Below are positions 13,501 to 25,896 of a stretch of DNA of 64,000 nucleotides, piece after piece. The stretch comes from Daphnia pulex. Lineage: Eukaryota; Arthropoda; Branchiopoda; Diplostraca; Daphniidae. The position numbers and the translations under genes were made by a program. The number at the start of each line of letters is the position of its first letter. The first letter of the stretch is position 1. The stretch spans positions 1 through 64,000 of the forward strand of contig NC_060018.1 of assembly GCF_021134715.1 (NCBI RefSeq), in the 5' to 3' direction. A model generated the notes under the pieces. It ran no database searches. It worked only from the letters and a program-made list of their open reading frames with translations, and had not been told where the DNA came from.

Positions 13501-16500
13501 GATCAGCATTTCACGCTGAGCACGATGAGATCAAAATCGGGTTTAGTTCCAACACTTGCCACTTGGTGGCGCTGCTTTCCAGACTTACTAAAAATGCTCA
13601 GAAACAGGCAATCGAGGATATATTCTTGATCAGCATTTCACGCTGAGCACGATGAGATCAAAATCGGGTTTAGTTCCAACACTTGCCACTTGGTGGCGCT
13701 GCTTTCCAGACTTACTAAAAATGCTCAGAAACAGGCAATCGAGGATATATTCTTGATCAGCATTTCACGCTGAGCACGATGAGATCAAAATCGGGTTTAG
13801 TTCCAACACTTGCCACTTGGTGGCGCTGCTTTCCAGACTTACTAAAAATGCTCAGAAACAGGCAATCGAGGATATATTCTTGATCAGCATTTCACGCTGA
13901 GCACGATGAGATCAAAATCGGGTTTAGTTCCAACACTTGCCACTTGGTGGCGCTGCTTTCCAGACTTACTAAAAATGCTCAGAAACAGGCAATCGAGGAT
14001 ATATTCTTGATCAGCATTTCACGCTGAGCACGATGAGATCAAAATCGGGTTTAGTTCCAACACTTGCCACTTGGTGGCGCTGCTTTCCAGACTTACTAAA
14101 AATGCTCAGAAACAGGCAATCGAGGATATATTCTTGATCAGCATTTCACGCTGAGCACGATGAGATCAAAATCGGGTTTAGTTCCAACACTTGCCACTTG
14201 GTGGCGCTGCTTTCCAGACTTACTAAAAATGCTCAGAAACAGGCAATCGAGGATATATTCTTGATCAGCATTTCACGCTGAGCACGATGAGATCAAAATC
14301 GGGTTTAGTTCCAACACTTGCCACTTGGTGGCGCTGCTTTCCAGACTTACTAAAAATGCTCAGAAACAGGCAATCGAGGATATATTCTTGATCAGCATTT
14401 CACGCTGAGCACGATGAGATCAAAATCGGGTTTAGTTCCAACACTTGCCACTTGGTGGCGCTGCTTTCCAGACTTACTAAAAATGCTCAGAAACAGGCAA
14501 TCGAGGATATATTCTTGATCAGCATTTCACGCTGAGCACGATGAGCACGATGAGATCAAAATCGGGTTTAGTTCCAACACTTGCCACTTGGTGGCGCTGC
14601 TTTCCAGACTTACTAAAAATGCTCAGAAACAGGCAATCGAGGATATATTCTTGATCAGCATTTCACGCTGAGCACGATGAGATCAAAATCGGGTTTAGTT
14701 CCAACACTTGCCACTTGGTGGCGCTGCTTTCCAGACTTACTAAAAATGCTCAGAAACAGGCAATCGAGGATATATTCTTGATCAGCATTTCACGCTGAGC
14801 ACGATGAGATCAAAATCGGGTTTAGTTCCAACACTTGCCACTTGGTGGCGCTGCTTTCCAGACTTACTAAAAATGCTCAGAAACAGGCAATCGAGGATAT
14901 ATTCTTGATCAGCATTTCACGCTGAGCACGATGAGATCAAAATCGGGTTTAGTTCCAACACTTGCCACTTGGTGGCGCTGCTTTCCAGACTTACTAAAAA
15001 TGCTCAGAAACAGGCAATCGAGGATATATTCTTGATCAGCATTTCACGCTGAGCACGATGAGATCAAAATCGGGTTTAGTTCCAACACTTGCCACTTGGT
15101 GGCGCTGCTTTCCAGACTTACTAAAAATGCTCAGAAACAGGCAATCGAGGATATATTCTTGATCAGCATTTCACGCTGAGCACGATGAGATCAAAATCGG
15201 GTTTAGTTCCAACACTTGCCACTTGGTGGCGCTGCTTTCCAGACTTACTAAAAATGCTCAGAAACAGGCAATCGAGGATATATTCTTGATCAGCATTTCA
15301 CGCTGAGCACGATGAGATCAAAATCGGGTTTAGTTCCAACACTTGCCACTTGGTGGCGCTGCTTTCCAGACTTACTAAAAATGCTCAGAAACAGGCAATC
15401 GAGGATATATTCTTGATCAGCATTTCACGCTGAGCACGATGAGATCAAAATCGGGTTTAGTTCCAACACTTGCCACTTGGTGGCGCTGCTTTCCAGACTT
15501 ACTAAAAATGCTCAGAAACAGGCAATCGAGGATATATTCTTGATCAGCATTTCACGCTGAGCACGATGAGATCAAAATCGGGTTTAGTTCCAACACTTGC
15601 CACTTGGTGGCGCTGCTTTCCAGACTTACTAAAAATGCTCAGAAACAGGCAATCGAGGATATATTCTTGATCAGCATTTCACGCTGAGCACGATGAGCAC
15701 GATGAGATCAAAATCGGGTTTAGTTCCAACACTTGCCACTTGGTGGCGCTGCTTTCCAGACTTACTAAAAATGCTCAGAAACAGGCAATCGAGGATATAT
15801 TCTTGATCAGCATTTCACGCTGAGCACGATGAGATCAAAATCGGGTTTAGTTCCAACACTTGCCACTTGGTGGCGCTGCTTTCCAGACTTACTAAAAATG
15901 CTCAGAAACAGGCAATCGAGGATATATTCTTGATCAGCATTTCACGCTGAGCACGATGAGGTCAAAATCGGGTTTAGTTCCAACACTTGCCACTTGGTGG
16001 CGCTGCTTTCCAGACTTACTAAAAATGCTCAGAAACAGGCAATCGAGGATATATTCTTGATCAGCATTTCACGCTGAGCACGATGAGATCAAAATCGGGT
16101 TTAGTTCCAACACTTGCCACTTGGTGGCGCTGCTTTCCAGACTTACTAAAAATGCTCAGAAACAGGCAATCGAGGATATATTCTTGATCAGCATTTCACG
16201 CTGAGCACGATGAGATCAAAATCGGGTTTAGTTCCAACACTTGCCACTTGGTGGCGCTGCTTTCCAGACTTACTAAAAATGCTCAGAAACAGGCAATCGA
16301 GGATATATTCTTGATCAGCATTTCAATCGAGCACGATGAGATCAAAATCGGGTTTAGTTCCAACACTTGCCACCTGGTGGCGCTGCTTTCCAGACTTACT
16401 AAAAATGCTCAGAAACAGGCAATCGAGGATATATTCTTGATCAGCATTTCACGCTGAGCACGATGAGATCAAAATCGGGTTTAGTTCCAACACTTGCCAC

Positions 16501-19195
16501 TTGGTGGCGCTGCTTTCCAGACTTACTAAAAATGCTCAGAAACAGGCAATCGAGGATATATTCTTGATCAGCATTTCACGCTGAGCACGATGAGGTCAAA
16601 ATCGGGTTTAGTTCCAACACTTGCCACTTGGTGGCGCTGCTTTCCAGACTTACTAAAAATGCTCAGAAACAGGCAATCGAGGATATATTCTTGATCAGCA
16701 TTTCACGCTGAGCACGATGAGCACGATGAGATCAAAATCGGGTTTAGTTCCAACACTTGCCACTTGGTGGCGCTGCTTTCCAGACTTACTAAAAATGCTC
16801 AGAAACAGGCAATCGAGGATATATTCTTGATCAGCATTTCACGCTGAGCACGATGAGATCAAAATCGGGTTTAGTTCCAACACTTGCCACTTGGTGGCGC
16901 TGCTTTCCAGACTTACTAAAAATGCTCAGAAACAGGCAATCGAGGATATATTCTTGATCAGCATTTCACGCTGAGCACGATGAGATCAAAATCGGGTTTA
17001 GTTCCAACACTTGCCACTTGGTGGCGCTGCTTTCCAGACTTACTAAAAATGCTCAGAAACAGGCAATCGAGGATATATTCTTGATCAGCATTTCACGCTG
17101 AGCACGATGAGATCAAAATCGGGTTTAGTTCCAACACTTGCCACTTGGTGGCGCTGCTTTCCAGACTTACTAAAAATGCTCAGAAACAGGCAATCGAGGA
17201 TATATTCTTGATCAGCATTTCACGCTGAGCACGATGAGATCAAAATCGGGTTTAGTTCCAACACTTGCCACTTGGTGGCGCTGCTTTCCAGACTTACTAA
17301 AAATGCTCAGAAACAGGCAATCGAGGATATATTCTTGATCAGCATTTCACGCTGAGCACGATGAGCACGATGAGATCAAAATCGGGTTTAGTTCCAACAC
17401 TTGCCACTTGGTGGCGCTGCTTTCCAGACTTACTAAAAATGCTCAGAAACAGGCAATCGAGGATATATTCTTGATCAGCATTTCACGCTGAGCACGATGA
17501 GATCAAAATCGGGTTTAGTTCCAACACTTGCCACTTGGTGGCGCTGCTTTCCAGACTTACTAAAAATGCTCAGAAACAGGCAATCGAGGATATATTCTTG
17601 ATCAGCATTTCACGCTGAGCACGATGAGATCAAAATCGGGTTTAGTTCCAACACTTGCCACTTGGTGGCGCTGCTTTCCAGACTTACTAAAAATGCTCAG
17701 AAACAGGCAATCGAGGATATATTCTTGATCAGCATTTCACGCTGAGCACGATGAGATCAAAATCGGGTTTAGTTCCAACACTTGCCACTTGGTGGCGCTG
17801 CTTTCCAGACTTACTAAAAATGCTCAGAAACAGGCAATCGAGGATATATTCTTGATCAGCATTTCACGCTGAGCACGATGAGATCAAAATCGGGTTTAGT
17901 TCCAACACTTGCCACTTGGTGGCGCTGCTTTCCAGACTTACTAAAAATGCTCAGAAACAGGCAATCGAGGATATATTCTTGATCAGCATTTCACGCTGAG
18001 CACGATGAGATCAAAATCGGGTTTAGTTCCAACACTTGCCACTTGGTGGCGCTGCTTTCCAGACTTACTAAAAATGCTCAGAAACAGGCAATCGAGGATA
18101 TATTCTTGATCAGCATTTCACGCTGAGCACGATTTGATCAAAATCGGGTTTAGTTCCAACACTTGCCACTTGGTGGCGCTGCTTTCCAGACTTACTAAAA
18201 ATGCTCAGAAACAGGCAATCGAGGATATATTCTTGATCAGCATTTCACGCTGAGCACGATGAGATCAAAATCGGGTTTAGTTCCAACACTTGCCACTTGG
18301 TGGCGCTGCTTTCCAGACTTACTAAAAATGCTCAGAAACAGGCAATCGAGGATATATTCTTGATCAGCATTTCACGCTGAGCACGATGAGATCAAAATCG
18401 GGTTTAGTTCCAACACTTGCCACTTGGTGGCGCTGCTTTCCAGACTTACTAAAAATGCTCAGAAACAGGCAATCGAGGATATATTCTTGATCAGCATTTC
18501 ACGCTGAGCACGATTTGATCAAAATCGGGTTTAGTTCCAACACTTGCCACTTGGTGGCGCTGCTTTCCAGACTTACTAAAAATGCTCAGAAACAGGCAAT
18601 CGAGGATATATTCTTGATCAGCATTTCACGCTGAGCACGATGAGATCAAAATCGGGTTTAGTTCCAACACTTGCCACTTGGTGGCGCTGCTTTCCAGACT
18701 TACTAAAAATGCTCAGAAACAGGCAATCGAGGATATTTTCTTGATCAGCATTTCACGCTGAGCACGATTTGATCAAAATCGGGTTTAGTTCCAACACTTG
18801 CCACTTGGTGGCGCTGCTTTCCAGACTTACTAAAAATGCTCAGAAACAGGCAATCGAGGATATATTCTTGATCAGCATTTCACGCTGAGCACGATGAGAT
18901 CAAAATCGGGTTTAGTTCCAACACTTGCCACTTGGTGGCGCTGCTTTCCAGACTTACTAAAAATGCTCAGAAACAGGCAATCGAGGATATTTTCTTGATC
19001 AGCATTTCACGCTGAGCACGATTTGATCAAAATCGGGTTTAGTTCCAACACTTGCCACTTGGTGGCGCTGCTTTCCAGACTTACTAAAAATGCTCAGAAA
19101 CAGGCAATCGAGGATATATTCTTGATCAGCATTTCACGCTGAGCACGATGAGATCAAAATCGGGTTTAGTTCCAAATTTTGCCATTTGGTGGCGC
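10561..19195. repeat. 127-bp tandem satellite, about 67 units
   Basis: From about 10690 the sequence repeats with a 127-bp period (cacgctgagcacg at 10694, 10821, 10948 and so on). Each unit contains ttgccacttggtggcgctg and ttgatcagcattt. Variants include units with a 9-bp duplication of gagcacgat (136 bp; near 12090, 12605, 13377, 14530, 15680, 16707 and 17350), units reading caatcgagc instead of cacgctgagc, and units reading gatttgatc. The first unit (10561-10690) is clearly diverged (caataggtggcgctgttttc) and sits directly at the edge of the 328-bp array. The last unit (about 19150-19195) diverges into the neighbouring 150-bp repeat. No gene is visible. Confidence 0.97.
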
Positions 19196-19610
19196 TGATT
19201 TAGATGGCGCTTATGTCGAAACTTTCCAATTGCATTTTAACGTATTTCTACTGGGTGGATCACTTCAAAAAACCGATATTCTTGTTTCCCAGGTCAAAGA
19301 GAGCAGGATTCGATAAATTATCGGTTTTTCATGTTGCCGCTGGTTGCCAATAGATGGCGCTGATGTCGAAACTTTCAAATTGCATTTTAAAGTATTTCTA
19401 CTGGTCGGATCACTTTAAAAAACCGATATTCTTGTTCCCCAGGTCAAGGAGAACAGGATGCGATAAATTCTATGTTTTTCATGTTGCCGCTAGTTGTGAG
19501 TAGATGGCACGTATGTCGAATTCTTTGAATTCAGTTTTGAAACACTTCTTCTGGTCAAATAATTTTTTTAAACCAATATTCGTGTCTCTCGTTTTAAGCT
19601 GATCTTTAGG
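19196..19610. repeat. 150-bp tandem repeat, about 2.7 diverged units
   Basis: The string tagatggc followed by tatgtcgaa or gatgtcgaa recurs at 19201, 19351 and 19501, an exact 150-bp spacing. Each unit continues through actttc-aattgcatttt, a run near aaaaaaccgatattcttgt, and ttcatgttgccgc. The units are about 80 percent alike, so this array is older than its neighbours. Its start, ttgccaatagatggcgctg, is related to ttgccacttggtggcgctg of the adjoining 127-bp satellite, so the two families share a core. Confidence 0.85.
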
Positions 19611-22600
19611 GTGTATTTTCGTAAGTTACTGAGCTACTTTAATTTTGTTACTGATTGATTATGCTGGTGGCCTGGTGCTGCATTAACATTCGAAAAAACT
19701 TCAATATGTTTTATTGTCGTCTGCACGTCTGTCACGCGGCTGTAATTCGGTGTTGGTGTGTAATGGTGTTGGACTGGTTAGTAATGTTTTACCTTTTGTA
19801 ATGGCATTAAAAGAAGTGTTACTTAAGATTACTTTGAACTTTTTATTACTTTTTTTAATTTTATGGTCGTATTTAGACTGTGTAAAGTAGAGAGGACACA
19901 GTCAAACTGTAATTGTATTATTGAAGATTACATTTTGTTAGGTTGGAGAACAAATGCATTTCGTCATGACATATTTTAGTGTTGGATGCTAATGATGAAA
20001 CTGATTGATCATAACTGTGATAATTACTCCAAATGCCCAATAACTGTGAAAGAAACAGTTAATTTTTATGCACATCCACTGCTTAATGAAAATTTGTATA
20101 TCATAACTGCTGTTATTCTTCGTTTCTCTTAACTTTTAGGAAATTTTTCATTTGTTAATTTACAGATTAGGAGGACCAATAAATATAGAAGGCATCACCT
20201 GTTTACATCACTATGTACACACAAATTTCAAAGCAGGGCAATGAACCTGCCCAACTCGTCAAGGACTGCTGTTCATATTTCAGTTTTATTCAATCCCAAT
20301 CCCAGGTCAAATTATTTCACTACATTTATCGTCATCACCCTTTCATTATCATTACCTTACTGCGGAGCTAAAACTATATTTTTGTATTTCTGAACATCAT
20401 CTCAGATTTACCCTTTCTAAACGATCAACAGCGAGGCAATGATACCAGGCTCAGCTGATCAGGCTCGGTTCCATCTTTTGAGCTTAGTCGATCGTTTTAT
20501 CTGTGATCGGCAGGAAATGCTTTTGTAGAAGATTTATTTGCACTTGACTTCATCCCCTAATCTGTTTTCTAATAAGATGACGTGGAATCGAGTAATCCTT
20601 GAGCGAAGATCTTGTAGTTTGGCAGCCATCGTCGCTTCCGCCTCAATTATAAGAAATCCTTGCCGATTTCTTTGGTCTGTAACTCATAACTCATAATTTT
20701 CATAACTCATAATTTATAATTACGTGCTTGTTTTCTTATAAGAATTTATATTTTTACAATTACAGGAGAAAAACCGAAGTTTGAGGTTCTGTCTTATTAG
20801 TCCTATTCATGCAACCCTGCCCACTCCTCTACAATTACTGCTAAATTATTCAAAATGGTGGCCGCCTGTCGCGTCGTTACCTGTAGCTTTAGTGATGTTC
20901 TCGGGTCTGTGGTCACATTCTAGGCTTTTTGGTAATTTGTGTATAATTACTAGCACCATTTGAGTAGCTGTCTATCGGGTTATTGCATTGTGCCATAACA
21001 TCTTTCGACCAACTTGAAAAATATCTTAAGAATGGATGTAGAGCAGAGGTTCTCATGAGCGATGTTATTTTGGTCTTGATTGTTCGTGTTGGCTTAAATG
21101 AACTTAAAATGGTTTAGCCCATAAATCTTCTTGCATTCTAGATATATTTTCAGATATCTGCAGCTGACTGTTTTCCCGGAGTGCTCTTTGTCAATAGAGA
21201 TGAAATATGGTTCAGTCCAATGAATGTGTGGTTCTATCCATGAAAATGAATCCATTCCATGAATGTCTGATGATAAAGAGATATCCATCATGGTCAGAAT
21301 GTTCCTACCTCAGAAGTGGAGAAGTGCTGGGATTTGGTATGTACTTTCTGTATCAATATGATACTGCATTCCTCCTAACGTGGTGATATAGTTAATCCTT
21401 GTTACTTACTACTTATAGGTGCAAACCGGAATACTCCACAATCGAGATTTCTTTCAGGTCTCTGGTCTTCAGTAAGCTCTCCAGTTGTGATTATTTCACA
21501 CAGATAATTAATCTGAACTTATTGTTTAGAGAAATTTAATCGCTTACTGCTCTCTATTCTATACTTAGAATTCTACAGATTTTTACTGATTATGTATGCT
21601 AGACAATGCATAACATTTCTTTCATGTCTTAGGTTCTGTCAGCCAGGTTAATTTGAAGCTGTTTCCATCCAAATCAGAACATTTCGACTTGCTGCATGCC
21701 AAGTGCCTAAATTGGGAAGCTTCTTGAACATTTACAACAATAAGTTGATGTTGCTTTATATCTAATTTGTTTCATAGGTTCTTTCCGCTGTTGGTTGATG
21801 TTTGAAGTTAAAGCTAAAATTGCTAACGGTGTTACAGTACCGTTGTGTACCGAGTTGCAGATATATTAATCTAATGTGCTGATGCTGTTGCCCATCGTCT
21901 CCCCTGGTTTAAGGAGTACTTGAACAAAATCGAATTTACGCCAGTGGTTATTTTCCCATTGTTTTTATTTCTAGTATACTCTTTAAGTGTGTTCTTTATT
22001 TGTTACTATGTATGTGGTTTGAGTTTAGAAAGCTGTTAGTTTTGTTTTGTGTTTTGTTGCTTTTTTTCGCGTCTTCTCGCCAGAATTTGCTTGGTCTTAG
22101 GTCTAATTGGAATGGAAAGTGATTGTGACATGCTGATTTGACAGAGGGGCCGTTTACATATGCCATCACAGGGAGGGGAGGTGTCTAGATGTGCTGTCAG
22201 TCAGTAACAGAATTCTTAATGGTAAAAACATTTTTAAAAACATCATACAGAGAGTGTACATACATAATATCACGGTTTGATGGTGGGAAGGGGGTTTAAA
22301 CATCTGGGCCGACTTGTAATTAGAGGGTATATTTATCACCACTTAACTAAATAGGTTGGTAATTTTTCTAAGATTTCTGTAATATTAATTGTATTATTAT
22401 CTGTAAATTTAATCAATCTCAGGTTGTCGTAAATTAGTACTCAAATGGTGGTCACCACAACCTCTTGAATGGTGGCATTGTCTTCCAATTGTCCAAAAAT
22501 AGATAACAGCAAAGAATTGGATCTGGGGAAGGCAGCAATATCTTGGAGATGTACTACAATGTGACAGCAAAAAGTTAACCTGAAATGAGATACATATAAA

Positions 22601-24566
22601 ATGCAACAGTAGTTTGTTTAAATGCTGGACCCTTGAAAATAGAAACTATTTACCTTTGGAAGACAAAGCTTTCATTACTGGATTGTACCATTTGATCTCT
22701 GTTGTCACAAGCACCAATGTCACAACAGAAAACATTTAGTCCAGAAGTAGAATCATTAATTGCTGTGTTTTTTATAAACGGTTAAACAAACCTCAATATC
22801 CGAATCTGAATTTATCTTGTTTGATTTTTTGAAGTAACTTGTGAATTGTGATGTGTACTGTGTAATTTAGTAGCAGACGAAGTTTCCCAACCAGATTCTA
22901 TTTAGTAGGGCATTTAGCCCAGACGAAGCTTGTTTACTTCCGGTTTCTAAATAGTTCTCTAATTGTAATTATCTATCTGACAACGAAAAGAATCTGATTT
23001 TTGTGATCCTCATTCCCCAACATGTTTAAGGAAGTATTGGTTTTGTGGGAAGCTTTCCATTGAATGGCTGATAGAACCGAACCAATTGATTCTTCAAATT
23101 CGTATACAGTGCAAAAACTCATTACTAGATGTCGCATTGTCGCCATTGTTGTTCCTGCATCATGAAACATGGCAAAATAAATTGTTGCTAATTTACACGT
23201 ATTTTTCTGTAATTTCAAATACCGAATTTAACTTCGTGTTATATGTAGGTTTATCTAGTGTCCTTTTTTTGTATATTATAATCATTTATTTCTTAAAATT
23301 TTAGATGCATACTGTCAGTCACTCCAAAAAGTTTACTTAGTCACCTTCCATCCATTAGCTCCTTGTGCTGTCAAAAGCCTAAAACTCATATTTGAAGCAT
23401 ATGGTGGAATTAGACAATGTGCAGAGATAAGGTATTTTTCCCTTTACTACTACCACACTAGAACAATGAAGCATTAAGACTAAAACCATTATAATTCAGA
23501 TTTTTATGTAATGTAGGTATTCTTGCTCGTGAACCATAGGATATTTTCTGAATCTTGCAATTTTGGTTGTGTAACCTGTGGCAGCACGTTTGTTGTTATG
23601 GCTGTTTCTACACTCGTTTAGAAGGCAACCCAGCTGTGAGATAGGTAGAGTTTTATTTTTCATAGGTAAATTTGTGTAAATTTGTAAGTAATGTAGATAA
23701 TTTTCCTTATTCCATTGCTACTTAGAGTTTCAGCTTCAGTGACATGAAGAGTTTGAAGTGAATACCTGCAATGTGCGTGTACTGATCTGTGTGAAAAAAG
23801 TCAGCCTTACTGAATTTGTCAGCCCCAATGATGAAAGTAATTAAGCATCAATATCACCTTTCACCATATTACTGCAATACTTCATGACACTTTCTTTAAC
23901 AGCAGGAAATTGATTTCAACCAGAGGAGTAATGCTGTTGGTACATCATTGTGAATTCCATTTTTACGGTTTTTTCATCATGAACAGTGTGCTCGTAGAAA
24001 AGGTAAAGATTGATATGCTTTATTAATTATTACATTTTCATTAATGTAATAAATTTTTTTTTTACAGATGACGCAGGATATCTGTAGCTTGTTCTGGCCT
24101 TCGTTAAATAACGATTAAATGTAGGAGGGACCTCGGGAGGGACTTCCACCAACGTTCTTCTCCATCCTTTTCTTCCCAACGTCCGCTCATCTAGCTTCAC
24201 TGCTTCGTACTTCCTTACATCATTGACGAGTTTGATCACTTCAGTGTTCGCTTCCTCCCGCTGTGACACACTTGTCATCATTCACCACGGGATTATGCCC
24301 AGGTACCCATCAATTGAATTATTTTCGTAGGTTATCTACCAATAGTCTTTAGTTGCGTTAGACTCTGTCTAGTTTCCAAAACAGGCCCTTCTTACGCGCC
24401 AACGAAGTTTTACTTAGACGTTTCTTTTTTCTAACGCTAGATGGCTTTTTGAAAATTTGCAGCTGTCAAAACAGTCAGTTTCAGTTACTTTGAACATCTC
24501 TTTAAACCTTTATCGACCGTTTTTGGTGGTAATTTTTTAGTGAAAAATGACGATAACTATTCCCCC
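19611..24566. other. AT-rich gene-poor stretch
   Basis: No coding region could be supported on either strand; open frames are below about 85 codons and match no family I recognise. The stretch holds scattered good acceptor-like sites on the + strand (for example near 21457 and 21632) and one convincing 65-bp intron-like segment at 24003-24067. That segment would join an eight-codon and a seventeen-codon open frame (23979-24118). A small duplicated string, cataactcataatt, lies near 20685-20715. The region may be decayed repeats or a non-coding transcript; the sequence does not decide. Confidence 0.5.
22925..23020. repeat. Diverged fragment related to the 24.6-kb foldback element
   Basis: The order acttccggtt, then tatctgac, then gaatctgatttttgtgatcctc parallels acttccggtt, atctgacgcacaaaagaa and ttcgtgatcctc in the left half of the element at 24567-24955. 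Matching is partial and gapped, so this is a tentative relic of the same family. Confidence 0.35.
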
Positions 24567-24955
24567 AACAAAGCTCACTTGTTAGATTTTTAAATAATGT
24601 GTTTTTTTTCTACTTCCGGTTTACTTATTTCTGTCAGTAGTTTAGTAAATATTGATCTGACGCACAAAAGAACCACATATTCGTGATCCTCGTAAAATAT
24701 GTGGTAAAGTTCATGTTTTTATTTGTGCGTTTTCGTACTTCCGGTTTTGAAAATTTTCCTGAACTATAGTTCAGGAAAATTCTCGATTTTGGCCAAATTT
24801 TGGATTTCGTTTAAATCACACCTATTCGACCCCAAATTTCATGGAGATCACGAATATGTGGTTTAATTTGACGACAGCTCAATGGTTGAGGCGCTGTGGT
24901 TACTTCCGGTATACTTCCGGATTTTTTTTAAAAAGACTAGCAAGTGAGCTTTGTT
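24567..24955. mobile_element. 389-bp foldback (hairpin) element
   Basis: The ends are inverted: AACAAAGCTCACTTG at 24567-24581 and CAAGTGAGCTTTGTT at 24941-24955, with similarity continuing inward through ttagattttt and aaaaagactag. A second inverted pair lies inside: accacatattcgtgatc at about 24670 and gatcacgaatatgtggt at about 24846. At the centre, 24752-24781 is a perfect 30-nt palindrome (arms AATTTTCCTGAACTA and its complement). The string acttccgg appears four times. There is no open frame and no clear target duplication (flanks attccccc and ctgtgtat), so the transposon family stays open. It is a non-autonomous foldback element by structure. Confidence 0.75.
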
Positions 24956-25219
24956 CTGTGTATAGTTCTTAATATTGCAAGCTTGTTTTTAAGTTTTGAA
25001 AATCTCAACTTTAAATCTTTGAGCTGAAAAACCAGATCAATGTGCCTATATGTATTATGTAACTTTTATCGGCATGTCACTTAATAAGAATTCTTTTGTC
25101 TTTATTCAGCTAATGCAGAAGAGACGTCGAGAAGATGGACACCAAAACGTCGCCGGTATCTCCAATTGTCAGCGCGAATCATCATTTGTTTTTTGGTAAT
25201 GTTTGCTTGTTTGTGTTAA

Positions 25220-25478
25220 CCCGTTGGCTGCCACACCTTTTTCTCCCCTGCACGGGCCGCGTTGTTCGGTCTCGTGGTTTACAAACCGCGGGGTCGGAGA
25301 GTCGCCAAGCCCAAAATTTGCCGCAAGGCAAGCCTTTTAGGCAATGCACCACAGTCCCCCCCTTGTCAGCACGGACTTGTCAGCAATGGCAAGTCCCACT
25401 TGGTCATGGATCCTTCAGACGTGGCGCGTAGAGTAGTAGAGAGCAACCTACGGGTTGTATGGCGTGGCAGCCAACGGG
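25220..25478. mobile_element. piggyBac-type MITE (259 bp) with TTAA target sites
   Basis: The element is bounded by TTAA at 25216-25219 and TTAA at 25479-25482. It begins CCCGTTGGCTGCCAC and ends GTGGCAGCCAACGGG, a perfect 15-bp terminal inverted repeat starting CCC and ending GGG. TTAA duplication with CCC...GGG ends is the known signature of piggyBac transposons. At 259 bp with no transposase it is a non-autonomous MITE. Its interior is GC-richer than the AT-rich surroundings, and perfect ends suggest a fairly recent insertion. Two open frames of 83 to 98 codons cross it but run through the boundaries and are not genes. Confidence 0.88.
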
Positions 25479-25734
25479 TTAACCTAAGTGTATGTATGTA
25501 TGTTTGTATGTGACTGTAAAATGTGGTGGAATTGTGGGTGGAGGTGGGACAATATAACACAATTCTATATATCTTTTTTTGTTTGTATTTTCATTTCTAA
25601 AATTGGTCTCAGCAGTCTTATATCAACATGCATTATGTCCAATGGGCTGCTTGCTACCTTTATTTTCCCCCACACCAAAAGATTGTACCAAGTGCTAGCA
25701 AAGTCAGATGCGATAATGTCGGTAATAAACTCTA

Positions 25735-25896
25735 AAAGCCATTGATGATGTCTCTCTGCAATCGGTCTCTACCAAAGTCCATGGGTTCCTTGGTGATCTG
25801 ATAAGAGTCGAGGACTTGCTTTTCATCGTGGGATTCAAGGAACGGCCAGAAGATCTTGGGGGTCTGCAACTGACGGGGAAGGTTGCGTAGTTCCTC
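25735..25896 (-). pseudogene. Broken bromodomain-like fragment
   Basis: Read on the - strand, one frame gives about 54 residues with the pattern WPFL...(about 10 residues)...DSYQITKEPMDFG...RLQ. This matches the bromodomain core WPF...Y...I..PMDF...L (family knowledge). It is bounded by an in-frame stop on each side. Just upstream, in another frame, a CPKC motif followed by a basic stretch (25900-25965) may be the end of a PHD-like finger, so a frameshift is likely. The usual helices after PMDF are missing. I call it a gene relic; an exon of an unrecognised spliced gene is the alternative, because GTAGAG directly after PMDFG could be a splice donor. Confidence 0.4.

Noticed and set aside
11126..16457. 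Two identical 69-codon frames in the 127-bp satellite
   Set aside because: They arise where the caatcgagc variant removes a stop between two units; the peptide is itself a tandem translation of the satellite.
1..19195. CRISPR-like array
   Set aside because: Units of 127 and 328 bp are repeated without unique spacers, and the surrounding genes are eukaryotic.
19985..20060. C/D-box snoRNA candidate (AATGATGA ... CTGA)
   Set aside because: The C box is followed by a D box at too short a distance and no terminal stem is seen.
24030..24281. 83-codon - strand frame (KLVNDVRKYEAV ...) with a faint MADF-like look
   Set aside because: Similarity is too weak to name, conserved tryptophan spacing is off, and a competing + strand splice pattern overlaps it.
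25135..25513. Two + strand frames of 83 to 98 codons
   Set aside because: They run across the borders of the piggyBac-type MITE and have no family; chance frames in GC-rich element sequence.
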